A DNA stretch of 64,000 bases. Origin: Lachnospiraceae bacterium (lineage in GTDB: Bacteria > Bacillota > Clostridia > Lachnospirales > Lachnospiraceae). The notes under the pieces were generated by a model. The model saw only the letters and a program-made list of their open reading frames with translations. It ran no database searches and was not told the origin of the DNA. Where the stretch lies: positions 1-64,000 of the forward strand of contig SVFN01000022.1 in NCBI GenBank assembly GCA_015056815.1. Reading direction: 5' to 3'. The translations under genes were made by a program, and so were the position numbers. Positions 63,789 through 64,000 of this stretch are shown piece after piece (position 1 is the stretch's first letter; each line of letters opens with the position of its first letter).

Positions 63789-64000
63789 TTATTTTTGCAA
63801 AGCCAGGAGCAGTTCCCGTACGACCTTGCACGCAACTGCAGTAGACACTCCGCTTAAGTCACAGGAAGGACTTAACTCATTCACGTCACATCCTACAATA
63901 TTGAGGCTTTCCGCCACCCAGTTAACCGCCTGCAAAAGATCCGGGAACCCGACTCCTCCTGCTTCCGGTGTGCCTGTCCCGGGGAAGATGGATGGATCCA
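63789..64000 (-). CDS. speB: Agmatinase, C-terminal part (cut by window edge)
   Basis: Only the last 70 codons are visible, from DPSIFPGTGTPEAGG to ALQK and stop. The block DPSIFPGTGTPEAGGVG plus IVGCDVNELSPSCDLSGVSTAVACKVVREL are those of ureohydrolases. Ureohydrolases of this kind release putrescine and urea from agmatine, so putrescine for the next two enzymes would be made here. Not separable from a close ureohydrolase relative on this fragment alone, but the neighbourhood favours agmatinase. Confidence 0.85.
   Translation of the reverse strand, partial: DPSIFPGTGTPEAGGVGFPDLLQAVNWVAESLNIVGCDVNELSPSCDLSGVSTAVACKVVRELLLALQK

Noticed and set aside
1-64000. tRNA, rRNA, prophage or insertion-sequence genes
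   Set aside because: None recognised by eye on either strand; the nearest mobile feature is the pair of 83-bp repeats. A tRNA or repeat scan would be decisive.

Overview
The window reads as chromosomal DNA of a spore-forming, type IV pilus-bearing Firmicute of the Clostridia, most likely Lachnospiraceae. The reasons are: the sporulation genes sigK, spoIIP and gpr; the order rpsT/gpr/spoIIP/lepA/hemW typical of Firmicutes; a Gram-positive pilus operon with no outer-membrane secretin; BspA-type leucine-rich surface proteins; and carboxynorspermidine-type polyamine genes. Most genes lie on the minus strand. No rRNA, tRNA, prophage, insertion sequence or CRISPR array was seen.

Layout. 132-20010 (minus): one long type IV pilus operon read from a strong promoter at 20084-20112: pilB, pilC, major pilin, prepilin peptidase, a fused pilM-pilN, pilO, four minor prepilins (three very large) and a 1742-residue secreted protein that may sit at the pilus tip. 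20011-27054 is an accessory patch: a plus-strand double-length YfhO-like membrane protein facing a minus-strand Rpn-family nuclease gene. That gene has an internal start and is followed by two free-standing copies of its own 3' end. 27055-44212 (minus) is a cell-surface block: a multi-pass membrane protein, a 2047-residue leucine-rich-repeat protein, and a nine-gene operon. The operon holds a sugar aminotransferase, VOC protein, GNAT acyltransferase, FkbH-like enzyme, acyl carrier protein, GT2 glycosyltransferase, two small SMR-type flippase subunits and a three-domain acyltransferase/CapA/SGNH fusion. Together these look able to make, acylate, export and attach a decorated amino sugar.

44485-46223 (minus): sigK followed by pilT, so the pilus retraction ATPase is about 24 kb from the other pilus genes and next to a sporulation sigma factor. 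46450-49352: dprA and comM (natural transformation), flanked by an inverted pair of 83-bp repeats. 49710-55818: hemW, lepA, spoIIP, rpsT and, on the plus strand, gpr. 55826-57627: a TPM-domain membrane protein and a zinc-ribbon protein. 57935-61112 (plus): two tandem lipoproteins that are circularly permuted amino-acid-binding proteins, then an ABC permease and ATPase. 61150-64000 (minus): nspC, a carboxynorspermidine synthase gene and the 3' end of an agmatinase gene, i.e. spermidine or norspermidine synthesis.

The main points for follow-up are the Rpn locus (gene within a gene, duplicated solo copies, and a leader whose hairpins could toggle between two start codons), the permuted binding proteins, the triple-domain surface-glycan enzyme, the pilM-pilN fusion, and the sigK-pilT linkage. 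All calls come from reading the sequence; no database search was run.
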